A DNA stretch of 64,000 nt from contig JANNES010000012.1 of the NCBI GenBank assembly GCA_031378845.1, forward strand, positions 124,001 through 188,000, read 5' to 3'. This DNA comes from JAJNPS01 sp031378845 (lineage in GTDB: Bacteria; Pseudomonadota; Alphaproteobacteria; Rhodobacterales; Rhodobacteraceae). The translations under genes were made by a program, and so were the position numbers. The stretch's first letter is position 1, and every line of letters begins with the position of its first letter. The notes beneath the pieces are model-generated. The model did not search any database. It saw only the letters and a program-made list of their open reading frames with translations, and was not told the origin of the DNA. Shown here piece after piece: positions 16,501 through 25,436 of the stretch.

Positions 16501-17687
16501 GGCAATGCTCCTACATGGCGTCCGGCAGTCCCGAACGCCGCCAAGGCCTCATCCAGATCGCCGCGCGTCAAGGAAGCACTCATCTGCGTGCGTATCCGCG
16601 CCAGACCCTTTGGAACCACAGGGAAAAAGAAAGCAGACACCATCACGCGCTGCGCATCCAGTGCCGCTGCAAAGCGTTGCGCCAAGGGGGCATCGCCAAG
16701 CATGACCGGAATGATCGGATGCTCGCCCGGCAACAGCCGAAAGCCCAGAGATGACAGCCCCATGCGCCAGTACCTTGCGTTTGCGAACAAAGCATCACGC
16801 AAGCCGTCTGCCGCCTCGACAATATCCAATGCGACCAGCGCAGCACCGACCACGGCGGGGGGCAAAGCGTTGGAAAAGAGATATGGTCGCGCGCGCTGCC
16901 GCAAAAGGTCGATCACCGGCTGCGGCCCAGCGATGTAACCCCCAAGCGCACCGCCCAGGGCCTTGCCCAGTGTCCCCGTCAGGATATCCACCTTGACCCC
17001 GGCATGGGCGGGCGTGCCGCGACCCTTCGGCCCCATGAAGCCCGTTGCATGACAGTCATCGACCATCGTCAGGCAGTCGTGCCGGGCGGCAATCTCGGTG
17101 AGACCTTTGAGGTTCGCGAGGTATCCGTCCATCGAAAAGACGCCATCGGTGGCAATCATCACGAACCGCGCGCCTGCCGCACGTGCGGCCACCACCTGCG
17201 CCTCGAGGTCCGCCATGTCACCATTGCCATAGCGGTAGCGCCGCGCCTTGCACAGACGGATGCCGTCAATGATCGAGGCATGGTTCAGGCTGTCGGAAAT
17301 CACCGCATCCTGCTCGCCCAGCAGGGGTTCGAACAGGCCGCCATTGGCATCGAAACACGCGGCGAAAAGGATGCTGTCCTCGGTGCCGAGAAATGCGGCC
17401 AGCCGCGCCTCCAACTGCCGATGCAAATCTTGCGTGCCACAGATGAAGCGGACCGAGGCCATGCCAAAGCCATGGCTGTCCATCGCTGACTTTGCCGCTG
17501 CCGTCAGGCGCGGGTCACCCGCCAAGCCAAGGTAGTTGTTGGCGCAAAGGTTCAGCATGCTCCGGCCGCCGATCGTCACACGCGCGCCTTGTGCGCCCTC
17601 GATCAGTCGTTCGCGTTTGGTAAGCCCCTCGGCCTCGATGCCGGCCAGGGTGTCGCGCAAATGGGTCAGGAAATCGCTTTGGGCCAT
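16497..17687 (-). CDS. kbl: Glycine C-acetyltransferase (2-amino-3-ketobutyrate CoA ligase)
   Basis: A 396-residue PLP enzyme of the alpha-oxoamine synthase family; it cleaves 2-amino-3-ketobutyrate with CoA to glycine and acetyl-CoA. The PLP lysine is in TGTLGKALGGALGGYIAG, and NLCANNYLGLAGDP and the HDCLTMVDDCHATGF aspartate motif are present. Start taken at the ATG of MAQSDFLTHL (17685-17687), which matches the family; no strong ribosome-binding site precedes it. It runs into tdh with a 4-nt overlap. Confidence 0.92.
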   Translation of the reverse strand: MAQSDFLTHLRDTLAGIEAEGLTKRERLIEGAQGARVTIGGRSMLNLCANNYLGLAGDPRLTAAAKSAMDSHGFGMASVRFICGTQDLHRQLEARLAAFLGTEDSILFAACFDANGGLFEPLLGEQDAVISDSLNHASIIDGIRLCKARRYRYGNGDMADLEAQVVAARAAGARFVMIATDGVFSMDGYLANLKGLTEIAARHDCLTMVDDCHATGFMGPKGRGTPAHAGVKVDILTGTLGKALGGALGGYIAGPQPVIDLLRQRARPYLFSNALPPAVVGAALVALDIVEAADGLRDALFANARYWRMGLSSLGFRLLPGEHPIIPVMLGDAPLAQRFAAALDAQRVMVSAFFFPVVPKGLARIRTQMSASLTRGDLDEALAAFGTAGRHVGALP

Positions 17688-17729
17688 GACGCGATTACTA
17701 ACCGGCACTGCGGCGCCGTCAACGTCCGA

Positions 17730-19184
17730 TCACGTTCCGCAATAGGTCACTATGGGGGCCAGACCCTCGGGCGGCGGAAGGCTGAAGGCCTCTCGCCCCG
17801 GCCCGGCGTAGTAAGGACGCTGAACTTCGGCCAAAAGCGCCAGGAACGGGACCATATCGCCCTCCATTGCAGCGTTGAGCGCTGCCTCGACATTGTGATT
17901 GCGGGGGATCACGAAGGGGTTGGCGGCGGCGAGACGCAAGGCAGCATCGGGGGCAAGGCGTGCGCGCCAGCGTGGCAGCCAACCCAGCAGGGCGGTCGGG
18001 TCGGCGAAAAGCGGCGCGATCTGGGTCGCATCGCCCCCGGTCGCAGTCGCCAGACGCCAGAATGTCAGCGTCCAGTCCGCACCTTGACCTTGCATGGCAT
18101 CCAAAAGCGCATCGGCAAGATCACCGTCACCGTCCTCGGCCCCGACCAGTCCCAATTTGCGGCGCATCACGTCAACCCACGCCGCGCGGTACTGGCTGGC
18201 AATCGCGCCCAAACGCGCATTCGCAATCTCCACCGCACCTTCGCCGACGGCATCAAACTGGGGCAACAACGCCTCAGCCAGCCGCGCAAGGTTCCACGCC
18301 AGGATCAGCGGCTGGTTGGCATAGGCATAGCGGCCCTGATGGTCGATCGAGGAAAACACCGTCCCCGGCGCATAGGCATCCATGAAGGCGCAGGGGCCAT
18401 AATCGATCGTCTCTCCCGACAGGGCCATGTTGTCGGTGTTCATCACCCCATGGATGAAGCCCACGCCCATCCATTCGGCGATCAGGCGGGCTTGGCCTGC
18501 GGTCACCGCATCAAACAGCGCCAGCGCAGGGTGCGCCGCTCCGGCACAGTCGGGATAGTGCCGCGCGATGGTGTAGTCGGTCAGCGCTTTCAGCATGGCC
18601 GCATCCTTGCGCGCCGCAAAGAACTGAAACGTGCCGACGCGGATATGGCTTGCGGCGACACGTGCGACCACGGCCCCCGGCAAGCCGCCGGCTTCTCTCC
18701 AGACCGTCTCGCCCGTCGTCACCACGGCCAGCGACCGTGTGGTTGGAATGCGCAAGTGGTGCATGGCCTCGGAGATCAGGTACTCGCGCAGCATCGGACC
18801 GAGGACCGCCTTGCCATCGCCCCCGCGCGAAAACGGCGTCCGGCCCGATCCTTTCAGCTGGATGTCCCAGCGCCGCCCTTTCGGGTCCAGATGCTCACCC
18901 AGAAGATGCGCGCGCCCATCCCCAAGCTGAGGCGAAAAGCCACCGAACTGGTGGCCCGCATAGGCGATGGCGATGGGCTCGGCGCCTGCAGGAAGAACAG
19001 CACCGGAGAGCCAACCGGCGGCGTTTTGGCGCAGCGGATCCGCGTCAAGGCCAAGTTCTTGCGCCAGACTTTCGTTCAGCACCACAAGCTTGGGAGATGG
19101 CGCCTTGTCCGGGTCCTGCCGCAGGTACGACCCCGCCAGTTCGCGGGCATAGCTGTTGTCAAACTGAAACACCGCGTCACCCAT
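17730..19184 (-). CDS. selO: Protein adenylyltransferase SelO (YdiU family)
   Basis: A 484-residue pseudokinase that transfers AMP from ATP to protein hydroxyls, linked to redox control. Family motifs are GDGRAHLLGE, WDIQLKGSGRTPFSRGGDGKA, MHHLRIPTTRSLAVV and HGVMNTDNMALSGETIDYGP (catalytic Asn/Asp). Animal SelO ends with a selenocysteine; here the C-terminus is VTYCGT with a single Cys and a normal stop. The ATG at 19184 (MGDAVFQF) is preferred over the GTG two codons earlier. It stands alone between kbl and lolD on the same strand. Confidence 0.9.
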   Translation of the reverse strand: MGDAVFQFDNSYARELAGSYLRQDPDKAPSPKLVVLNESLAQELGLDADPLRQNAAGWLSGAVLPAGAEPIAIAYAGHQFGGFSPQLGDGRAHLLGEHLDPKGRRWDIQLKGSGRTPFSRGGDGKAVLGPMLREYLISEAMHHLRIPTTRSLAVVTTGETVWREAGGLPGAVVARVAASHIRVGTFQFFAARKDAAMLKALTDYTIARHYPDCAGAAHPALALFDAVTAGQARLIAEWMGVGFIHGVMNTDNMALSGETIDYGPCAFMDAYAPGTVFSSIDHQGRYAYANQPLILAWNLARLAEALLPQFDAVGEGAVEIANARLGAIASQYRAAWVDVMRRKLGLVGAEDGDGDLADALLDAMQGQGADWTLTFWRLATATGGDATQIAPLFADPTALLGWLPRWRARLAPDAALRLAAANPFVIPRNHNVEAALNAAMEGDMVPFLALLAEVQRPYYAGPGREAFSLPPPEGLAPIVTYCGT

Positions 19185-19244
19185 GGCCACCTGCCTTTGT
19201 GCTTTTCACGATATGGCGATCGTCGCGGCCACGGGCAAGGCGGC

Positions 19245-19928
19245 TCAATCCAAAACGACGCGTCCCGCAGCCAGCCGCACCACCCGGTCCATCCGGCCTG
19301 CAAGTTCCAGATTATGCGTGGCGATCAGCGCCGACAAGCCAGTGGCCCGCACCACCTCCATCAAGACGCCGAACACCTGATCCGAGGTATCAGGGTCCAG
19401 ATTGCCCGTCGGCTCATCGGCCAAGAGCAGGCGCGGACGGTTGGCCAAGGCGCGGCAAAAGGCGACGCGCTGCTGTTCGCCCCCCGACAGCGCGGCGGGG
19501 CGGTGGCTGGCGCGCTCTGCAACGCCGACGCTTTTCAGCAACGCCTGCGCCCGCGCCGTCGCCGCGCTTTCGGCGATGCCATTGGCCAGCTGCGGCAGCA
19601 CGATGTTTTCCAGCGCCGAAAACTCCGGCAGCAAATGGTGGAACTGGTAGATAAAGCCGATCTCGTCGCGGCGCATCGCAGTGCGCGCGCGTTCGGACAG
19701 GCGGCTCAGATCCTGTCCCTCGATCCTGACGGTGCCCCGGTCAGGCGAATCGAGCAGGCCCGCGATGTGCAACAGCGTGGATTTCCCCGCACCTGACGGG
19801 GCCACCAGCGCCACGACCTCGCCCGCGCCAAGGGTCAGATCGATCCCCCGCAGCACCTGAATCTGCGACGGCTTGCCGTGGTTGTAACCCTTTTCGACCC
19901 CGCAGAGGGACAGGATCGGATCACTCAT
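19245..19928 (-). CDS. lolD: Lipoprotein-releasing system ATP-binding protein LolD
   Basis: A 227-residue ATPase. Walker A APSGAGKSTLLH, signature LSGGEQQRVAFCRAL, Walker B LLLADEPTGNLDP and H-loop ATHN are present, with the LolD-type YQFHHLLPEFSALEN Q-loop segment. The start ATG (19926-19928) overlaps the permease stop by 8 nt. With the adjacent LolC/E-type permease it extracts mature lipoproteins from the inner membrane for LolA; this window encodes several client-type lipoproteins. Confidence 0.9.
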   Translation of the reverse strand: MSDPILSLCGVEKGYNHGKPSQIQVLRGIDLTLGAGEVVALVAPSGAGKSTLLHIAGLLDSPDRGTVRIEGQDLSRLSERARTAMRRDEIGFIYQFHHLLPEFSALENIVLPQLANGIAESAATARAQALLKSVGVAERASHRPAALSGGEQQRVAFCRALANRPRLLLADEPTGNLDPDTSDQVFGVLMEVVRATGLSALIATHNLELAGRMDRVVRLAAGRVVLD

Positions 19929-21204
19929 AACGCAGCGCCTCAACCGGGTTCATGCGCGCGGCACGGCGGGCCGGGAAAAGTGTCACGATGAAGGACAGCC
20001 CCAGGCTCAGGCTCACCGCCGACAGCACATCGCCCCATTGCAGCTTGGCCGGCAGCGCATAAATGCCGCGGATCGATGGGTCCCAGATGTCGGTGCCACT
20101 CAGCAGGTTAACAAAGGCCACGACCTCGTCGATATAGTAGGCGAAAAGACACCCCAGGATCACACCCATCAGGGTGCCCACCAGTCCGGTAAAGGCCCCG
20201 CACAGGAAAAACACCCGCATCACCGACCCCTCGGTCAGGCCCATGGTGCGCAGGATGCCGATGTCGCGCCCCTTGTTTTTGACCAGCATGATCAGACCCG
20301 AGACGATGTTCATCGCCGCAATCAGCACAAGGATCGACAGGATGACCTTCATCACATTGTCCTCGATCGTCAGCGCGCGCAGGAAACTGCCAGAGCTGTC
20401 TTTCCACGTCCACAGCATCGCATTCGGCCCGGCGGCGTCCAGCAGCGGCACGGAATAGCGCTCGATGTCGTCGGGGTTATCGACCATCACCTCGAACTCG
20501 TCGGCAAGACCCTCGCGGTTGAAATAAGACTGCGCCTCGGCAAAGGGCATGTACATCCGGATCCGGTCGATGTCATAGCGCCCGGCCGTAAAGACATAGA
20601 CAACCTCGTAGGCATTGACGCGCGGACTGGAACCGAAGGCCGTCTTGACCCCATCCGGCGCGATCACGCGGACCCGGTCGCCGACTGTCACGCCAATTTC
20701 CCGCGCAAGGCCAGAGCCGATGGCAATGCCCTCGTTGAACCGCTCGATGTCACCGTAGGCATCCGCACCGATGCCGACACGCGGGATGGATTTCAGGTTC
20801 TCCAGCGACAGTCCGTAAACTTCTGCGCCCCGCGTGCCATTGGCAGCGGTGATCATCACCTGCCCACGGATCAGCGGTGCCGCCCGCGTGACACCCGGCA
20901 CGGCGGCAAGGGCCGCTCCGGTCTGGTCGTAGTTGGCAAAGCCCTTGACCACCTTGCCATCGGCATCGGTCGTGGCGCCTGCATAGACCGAAACATGGGC
21001 GTTGGTGCCAAGGATTGTATCGACGAATTCGGCCCGAAAGCCCGCCCGGACCGCCAGCGTCACGATCAGCGCAAACACCGCCAGCGTGATGCCGATGAGG
21101 CTGATCCAGGTCATCACCGAGATGCCACCCTCTGCGCGGCGCGCGCGCAGATAGCGCCAGGCGATCATGAACTCGAAACGCGAAAACGGGGCGGTCTGTG
21201 CCAA
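19921..21204 (-). CDS. Lipoprotein-releasing ABC permease, LolC/LolE family
   Basis: A 427-residue inner-membrane protein with an N-terminal helix after FMIAWRYLRARRAEGG, a periplasmic domain of about 230 residues and three C-terminal helices (ILVLIAAMNIVSGLIML, VFFLCGAFTGLVGTLMGVIL, VSLSLGLSFIVTLFPARRAA). This is the LolC/E pattern. It begins with TTG at 21204; AGAG lies about 8 nt upstream and the MAQTAPFSRFE N-terminus fits relatives, so I kept it over the internal ATG 12 codons in. Only one permease gene is present, so it may act as a homodimer. Confidence 0.88.
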   Translation of the reverse strand: MAQTAPFSRFEFMIAWRYLRARRAEGGISVMTWISLIGITLAVFALIVTLAVRAGFRAEFVDTILGTNAHVSVYAGATTDADGKVVKGFANYDQTGAALAAVPGVTRAAPLIRGQVMITAANGTRGAEVYGLSLENLKSIPRVGIGADAYGDIERFNEGIAIGSGLAREIGVTVGDRVRVIAPDGVKTAFGSSPRVNAYEVVYVFTAGRYDIDRIRMYMPFAEAQSYFNREGLADEFEVMVDNPDDIERYSVPLLDAAGPNAMLWTWKDSSGSFLRALTIEDNVMKVILSILVLIAAMNIVSGLIMLVKNKGRDIGILRTMGLTEGSVMRVFFLCGAFTGLVGTLMGVILGCLFAYYIDEVVAFVNLLSGTDIWDPSIRGIYALPAKLQWGDVLSAVSLSLGLSFIVTLFPARRAARMNPVEALRYE

Positions 21205-21291
21205 GGCGCTGCTCTTTTTATCGTCTTTTGATTGGTGCGCAGGTTGGACGCCGGGCGCGGCGGCGTCAAGGTCGCGAGCGTCGTGCCGCGA

Positions 21292-21855
21292 TCAGCTGGC
21301 CAGTTTGCGGATCGCGGCCTTGGCATGGACAAGGGGGGCAGTTGCACCGAACATTCGCGACGTGGCCCAGACCCCTTCGAGCAATAGATAGACGCCCTCG
21401 GCCACCGCTTTCGGATCGGCATGGCCTTCGGTGATCGCACGTTCGCGCAACAACGCCAGCACCCGTTTCTTGACCCCGAGCGCGGCCGCATGCGCAGGGT
21501 GGGCAGGATCGACAAACTCTGCCGCGGTGCCTTGGAAAGTGCAGCCAAGGCAATAGGGCTGCAAGGCGATGTCTACCATCGCCTCGCCATAGGCGATCAG
21601 TGGCGTGGGTCCATCGACGGATGGAATGGCCTTGGACGACATCGCCTCGGCCCGGTTGATCCAAGCCACGATCAGATCGTCCTTGGACGGAAAATGCTTG
21701 TAGAACGTGGCCTTGGCCACGTCTGCCTCGGCGATCACGCGATCCACTCCGACCCCGCGATAGCCGTCGCGATAAAAAAGCCGCCCCGCGACCTCAAGGA
21801 TGCGATCGCGCGCCGAGGCGGGGGTTTCAACTTTGCTTTCCAACTCGCTTGACAT
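21292..21855 (-). CDS. TetR/AcrR-family regulator
   Basis: A 187-residue repressor. The N-terminal HTH (residues about 13-60) includes ILEVAGRLFYRDGYRGVGVDRVIAEADVAKATFYKHFPSKDDL in overlapping family positions; only the HTH is conserved, the C-terminal ligand domain is variable. The start ATG at 21855 lies 72 bp from the divergent oxidoreductase at 21928, and two operator-like palindromes lie between. It most likely represses itself and that gene. The ligand is unknown; the neighbouring reductase suggests an electrophile. Confidence 0.9.
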   Translation of the reverse strand: MSSELESKVETPASARDRILEVAGRLFYRDGYRGVGVDRVIAEADVAKATFYKHFPSKDDLIVAWINRAEAMSSKAIPSVDGPTPLIAYGEAMVDIALQPYCLGCTFQGTAAEFVDPAHPAHAAALGVKKRVLALLRERAITEGHADPKAVAEGVYLLLEGVWATSRMFGATAPLVHAKAAIRKLAS

Positions 21856-21857
21856 CT

Positions 21858-21910
21858 AGACAGACCTGTCTGTATTAGGAGTTCAGGGATAGACGAACCT
21901 GTCTGTCTAT
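21858..21910. promoter_or_regulatory. Two TetR operator-like sites in the divergent spacer
   Basis: Site 1 (21860-21873) is ACAGAC-CT-GTCTGT, a perfect 6-bp inverted repeat. Site 2 (21889-21910) has ATAGAC and GTCTAT as outer arms and shares the decamer ACCTGTCTGT with site 1. The decamers start 33 bp apart (21864 and 21897), close to three helical turns. Sequence style and position match autoregulatory TetR operators. Confidence 0.7.
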
Positions 21911-21927
21911 ACAGATGGAGAAAGCAA

Positions 21928-22611
21928 ATGAAAATAGGTGTTATCGGTGGTGGCAGCGTCGGGCAAGCGATGGCGCGCGGTTTTGCGGGGAAAGGCCATG
22001 ACGTTGTGCTTGGCATCCGCAAGGTCACCGCGCAAGAACTGTCGAAGCCCCGAATGATGGCGTCCAGCCTGTCCGACTGGCAAAGCGAAACCGGCCTTCG
22101 CGTCGTCACGATGGCTCAGGCGGCAGCGCATGGTGACGTTGTCGTGAATGCGACTGCAGGGATTGCCTCGCTGGAGGCACTTTCGCTTGCGGGTGCGCCC
22201 AACCTTGCGGGCAAAGTCGTGATCGACATTGCCAATCCCTTGGACTTCAGCAAGGGCATGCCACCCTTTCTGGCAAGCGACTACGCCGGCCCCACCAGTC
22301 TTGGAGAGCAGATACAGGCCGCCCATCCGACCGCCAAGGTCGTCAAGGCGTTCAACACGGTGTCGAATGCGGCGATGGTCGATGCGTCCTTTGTTCCGGG
22401 TGAACATGACTTGCTGATCGCTGGCAATGATGCCGATGCAAAACGTATTGTCACCGACCTCGCCCGTGGGTTTGGCTGGACGAGCGTGGTCGATCTTGGC
22501 GATATCGTTGGCGCAAGGGCAACCGAAAGCCTGCTGCCGCTATGGGTCCGCTTGTGGATGCTCGGCGGCGACCCGAGGGTAAACATTCGGCTTGTTCGTC
22601 CGTCAGCGTAA
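21928..22611 (+). CDS. NADPH-binding reductase of the F420-dependent NADP oxidoreductase-like family
   Basis: A 227-residue Rossmann protein, MKIGVIGGGSVGQAMARGFAG at the N-terminus, with VVIDIANPLDFS, VVKAFNTVSNAAMV and a C-terminal LLPLWVRLWMLGG. It is a paralogue of the gene at 13114-13749; both are divergent from a regulator gene. GGAG at 21917-21920 lies 7 nt before the ATG. It is the probable target of the TetR gene next door. Substrate unknown; such proteins often appear in stress-inducible loci. Confidence 0.77.
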   Translation: MKIGVIGGGSVGQAMARGFAGKGHDVVLGIRKVTAQELSKPRMMASSLSDWQSETGLRVVTMAQAAAHGDVVVNATAGIASLEALSLAGAPNLAGKVVIDIANPLDFSKGMPPFLASDYAGPTSLGEQIQAAHPTAKVVKAFNTVSNAAMVDASFVPGEHDLLIAGNDADAKRIVTDLARGFGWTSVVDLGDIVGARATESLLPLWVRLWMLGGDPRVNIRLVRPSA

Positions 22612-22622
22612 CCTTCCGCGAG

Positions 22623-22643
22623 GTCCCGGCCCCGCGCCGGGAC
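22623..22643. terminator. Hairpin between convergent genes
   Basis: GTCCCGGC and GCCGGGAC form a perfect 8-bp stem with a 5-base loop (CCCGC), located between the convergent stops at 22611 and 22648. No T-run follows on either strand. Confidence 0.5.
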
Positions 22644-22647
22644 AAGC

Positions 22648-23295
22648 CTAGCGCGCCGCCCAGAGCAGCCCGCGCCGGATCAACTCCGCCGGGGCGCCGT
22701 GGTCGATGACACGCGCCTGATGGCCCAGCGCGTTATAGTAGACCCGCCCCTGCCCCCACATCTTGGTATAAACGACCGGCATGGCCACGGGCCCGTTCGT
22801 CGCATGCGGCCCGTCCACCAGCGGAAAGTCGCAAACCGCATGGACCCGGACCGCGGGGTCGACATGCAGATAGTATTGCTCCGTCTCGACGTCAAAATCC
22901 GCGATCCCCGTGACCAGCGCATCGTCCGACGTCATGCGAACCTTGTATCGCACACCATCGTTCCCTGGATGCGCCACCCATTGCGCGCCCGTCATGAACT
23001 GCCACAGAACCTCGGTGCGAAAGCTGTCACACATGCCGCCATGGCAGCCTGCAAGCCCCACACCCGCTGCAACTGCGGCAGCGGCGTTTTCGGCCCCTTC
23101 CTTGCTGATCTCGGACATCGTCCAGACCGGCACGATCAGCGACAAATCGGCCAAGGCGCCGGGATCGTCAAAGCACGCCAGCGTATCGGTGACCGTCACC
23201 GCCATGCCCGCCTCGCGCAGCCAGCCCGCGACGAGACGCGCCACCTTGTCCGGCTCATGCCCGTCCCAGCCGCCCCAAGTGATCAGTGCCTTCAT
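22648..23295 (-). CDS. ThuA-like domain protein
   Basis: A 215-residue protein of the ThuA (trehalose-utilisation-like) family, a class I glutamine-amidotransferase-like fold. It starts MKALITWGGWDGHEPDKVA (ATG at 23293-23295). GLAGCHGGMCDSFR resembles the nucleophile-elbow region, with a Cys, and the segments EQYYLHVDP and GQGRVYYNALGHQ are characteristic. It lies 10 bp downstream of an aldo/keto reductase and probably shares its transcript. ThuA proteins are tied to sugar metabolism in rhizobia, but the activity is not established. Confidence 0.82.
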   Translation of the reverse strand: MKALITWGGWDGHEPDKVARLVAGWLREAGMAVTVTDTLACFDDPGALADLSLIVPVWTMSEISKEGAENAAAAVAAGVGLAGCHGGMCDSFRTEVLWQFMTGAQWVAHPGNDGVRYKVRMTSDDALVTGIADFDVETEQYYLHVDPAVRVHAVCDFPLVDGPHATNGPVAMPVVYTKMWGQGRVYYNALGHQARVIDHGAPAELIRRGLLWAAR

Positions 23296-23305
23296 TGCCG
23301 CCCCC

Positions 23306-24295
23306 TCAGAACCGTTGCGGTGCCTCGGGCTTGTTTTGCACCACATTCTCGATCGCCGCCATCAGATCGGGCGACATCTTCGACTTGGCGTCAAGTGCCG
23401 CCAGATTGTCGGTCAACTGCTCCAACCGCGAGGCGCCCAGAATGACCGTCGATACATGCGGGTTCTGCAAACACCAGAGCAGCGCCATATGGTGGATCGG
23501 CATCCCCGCCTGTTTCGCAAGCTTGGCCAGTGCCTTGACCTGTTCGACGCGCTTGCGGCCCTTTGGCCCTTCGATGATGTCGCGCAGCCATTCATAGCCG
23601 GGCAAGGCGGCGCGGCTGTCCTGCGCCACCCCGTCATTGTATTTGCCCGTCAGCAGGCCCGATGCCAAAGGCGACCAGATCGTGGTGCCCAGTCCATGCG
23701 TGTCATAGATCGGCGCATAGTCCCGCTCGACCTTTTCGCGCTCGAACAGATTGTATTGCGGCTGTTCCATCGTGGGCGGCGTCAGACCGTCCCGCCGCGC
23801 CACAAGATGCGCCTCGGTGATCTGCTGGCCCGACCATTCCGACGTGCCCCAATAGATCACTTTGCCCTGCACGATCAGGTTGTGCATAGCGCGCACAGTT
23901 TCCTCGATCGGCGTGTCAAAGTCGGGGCGGTGACAGAAGTAGAGGTCCAGATGGTCCACCCGCAGTCGCCTCAGCGCCGCGTGACAGGCTTCGGTCACAT
24001 GTTTGGCCGACAGCCCGCGCTGGGTCGGTTTTTCGCCGCCAAAGAACACCTTGGACGACACAATGTAACTGTCGCGGCTCCATCCCAGTTCCTGGATGGC
24101 CTGGCCCATGACGAGCTCCGACCGCCCGGCCTCATACCCTTCGGCATTGTCGAAAAAGTTGACGCCCGCGTCATAGGCTGCGGTCAACAACGCCTTGGCG
24201 GGTGAGAGGTCCACCTGCTTGGCAAAGGTGACCCACGAGCCGAACGAAAACTCTGAGACCCGAAGACCCGACTTGCCCAAGCGACGATAATCCAT
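23306..24295 (-). CDS. Aldo/keto reductase, Kv-beta/YghZ-like
   Basis: A 329-residue NADPH-dependent TIM-barrel oxidoreductase. The catalytic tetrad is in place: NFFDNAEGYEAG (Asp, Tyr), SSKVFFGG (Lys) and YFCHRPDFDTP (His). SLASGLLTGKYNDG and the C-terminal ILGASRLEQLTDN complete the AKR signature for NADP binding. It resembles bacterial homologues of the voltage-gated potassium channel beta subunit (YghZ/Gpr class), some of which reduce methylglyoxal. First gene of a two-gene unit with the ThuA gene. Confidence 0.88.
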   Translation of the reverse strand: MDYRRLGKSGLRVSEFSFGSWVTFAKQVDLSPAKALLTAAYDAGVNFFDNAEGYEAGRSELVMGQAIQELGWSRDSYIVSSKVFFGGEKPTQRGLSAKHVTEACHAALRRLRVDHLDLYFCHRPDFDTPIEETVRAMHNLIVQGKVIYWGTSEWSGQQITEAHLVARRDGLTPPTMEQPQYNLFEREKVERDYAPIYDTHGLGTTIWSPLASGLLTGKYNDGVAQDSRAALPGYEWLRDIIEGPKGRKRVEQVKALAKLAKQAGMPIHHMALLWCLQNPHVSTVILGASRLEQLTDNLAALDAKSKMSPDLMAAIENVVQNKPEAPQRF

Positions 24296-24437
24296 GAAGC
24301 AATCCCATTCTGCTGTTAGAGGTTGTGATCCTGCGTCGGCGACCGTGCGCTGGACAACGCAATCCTTACGTGCATCGATACCGCCTCAACAGCGGATCGG
24401 CAACCCGGCCTTCCGCAATAAGGAACCTGACACCAAG

Positions 24438-25436
24438 ATGAAGGCCGCGATCCTGACGCGCTACGGCGCACCCGAAAATATCCGCATCACCGAAGTTGCC
24501 GACCCCGCGCCCGGTCCCGGTGAAGTTCTGGTCCGCCTGCACGCCACTGCGGTCAACTCGGGCGATGCGCGGGTGCGCGCGGTGGATGTGCCGGTCGGCA
24601 TGGGGCTGCCCTTCCGCCTTGCGATGGGCTGGTCTGCGCCGCGTCAACGCATCCTCGGAACCGAAGGTGCAGGTGTCGTCGCAGGTCTTGGCGTCGGCGT
24701 AAGTCAATTTGCCATCGGCGATGAGGTCATGGTCTTTCCCGGCACGAGGATGGGCTGCCATGCCGAATTGATGAAGATCAGCGAGACTGGTAACATTCTT
24801 GCAAAGCCAAAGACCCTGTCGATGGTTGAAGCCGCCTGCATGATGTTCGGGGGTCTGACCGCGCTCGATTTTCTGCAGCGCAAGGCCAGGTTGCAAAAGG
24901 GGGAACGTGTGCTGGTCACCGGTGCCTCCGGGGCAGTCGGGTCCGCGGGGGTGCAGATCGCCAGATTGCTGGGCGCCGAGGTGACGGGCGTGACCAGCAC
25001 CGCAAATCTGGAGCTTGTTGCAGCCCTCGGGGTTGTCGCGGTGGTGGACTACACCAAAGGTCCGATCCCGGTCCCGTCACAGGGCTACGACATGATCCTC
25101 GATTGCGTCGGCAGCCTGCCCTACCCGCTAGCACGGCCGCTGTTGGCCAAGGCGGGACGGTTGATCAAGGTCTGGGCCACGCTGCCCGAAATGCTGTTGG
25201 CACCTGTGACCGGGCGCCGTAACGGCCACCGGGTGATTGCCGGGGTGAGTGCGGAAAGCCGTGACGACATGATGACGTTGGTCGATTGGGCGGCGGCTGG
25301 CCATTACCGACCGCTCATCGACAGCATCACGCCGTTTGACGCCATTGTGGACGCCCATCGGCGCGCGTCCTCGGGCCGCAAGCGCGGCAGTGCTGCGGTG
25401 GTATTTGCCGCCGGAGCTACTCAGACCCCGGCATAG
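24438..25436 (+). CDS. Zinc-independent MDR oxidoreductase (quinone oxidoreductase-like)
   Basis: A 332-residue medium-chain reductase. After MKAAILTRYGAPENIRI, the GroES-like domain has EGAGVVAGLG, and the cofactor domain has RVLVTGASGAVGSAGVQIARLLGAEVTGV. The catalytic zinc Cys of alcohol dehydrogenases is absent (NSGDARVRAVD instead), so it is closer to quinone oxidoreductases. The start is the ATG at 24438; upstream in-frame sequence is not family-like. The 3' end overlaps proS by 16 nt in the convergent direction. Substrate not predictable. Confidence 0.82.
   Translation: MKAAILTRYGAPENIRITEVADPAPGPGEVLVRLHATAVNSGDARVRAVDVPVGMGLPFRLAMGWSAPRQRILGTEGAGVVAGLGVGVSQFAIGDEVMVFPGTRMGCHAELMKISETGNILAKPKTLSMVEAACMMFGGLTALDFLQRKARLQKGERVLVTGASGAVGSAGVQIARLLGAEVTGVTSTANLELVAALGVVAVVDYTKGPIPVPSQGYDMILDCVGSLPYPLARPLLAKAGRLIKVWATLPEMLLAPVTGRRNGHRVIAGVSAESRDDMMTLVDWAAAGHYRPLIDSITPFDAIVDAHRRASSGRKRGSAAVVFAAGATQTPA

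Noticed and set aside
17730..19184. Selenocysteine at the SelO C-terminus
   Set aside because: The end reads VTYCGT with Cys and a normal stop; no in-frame TGA before it.
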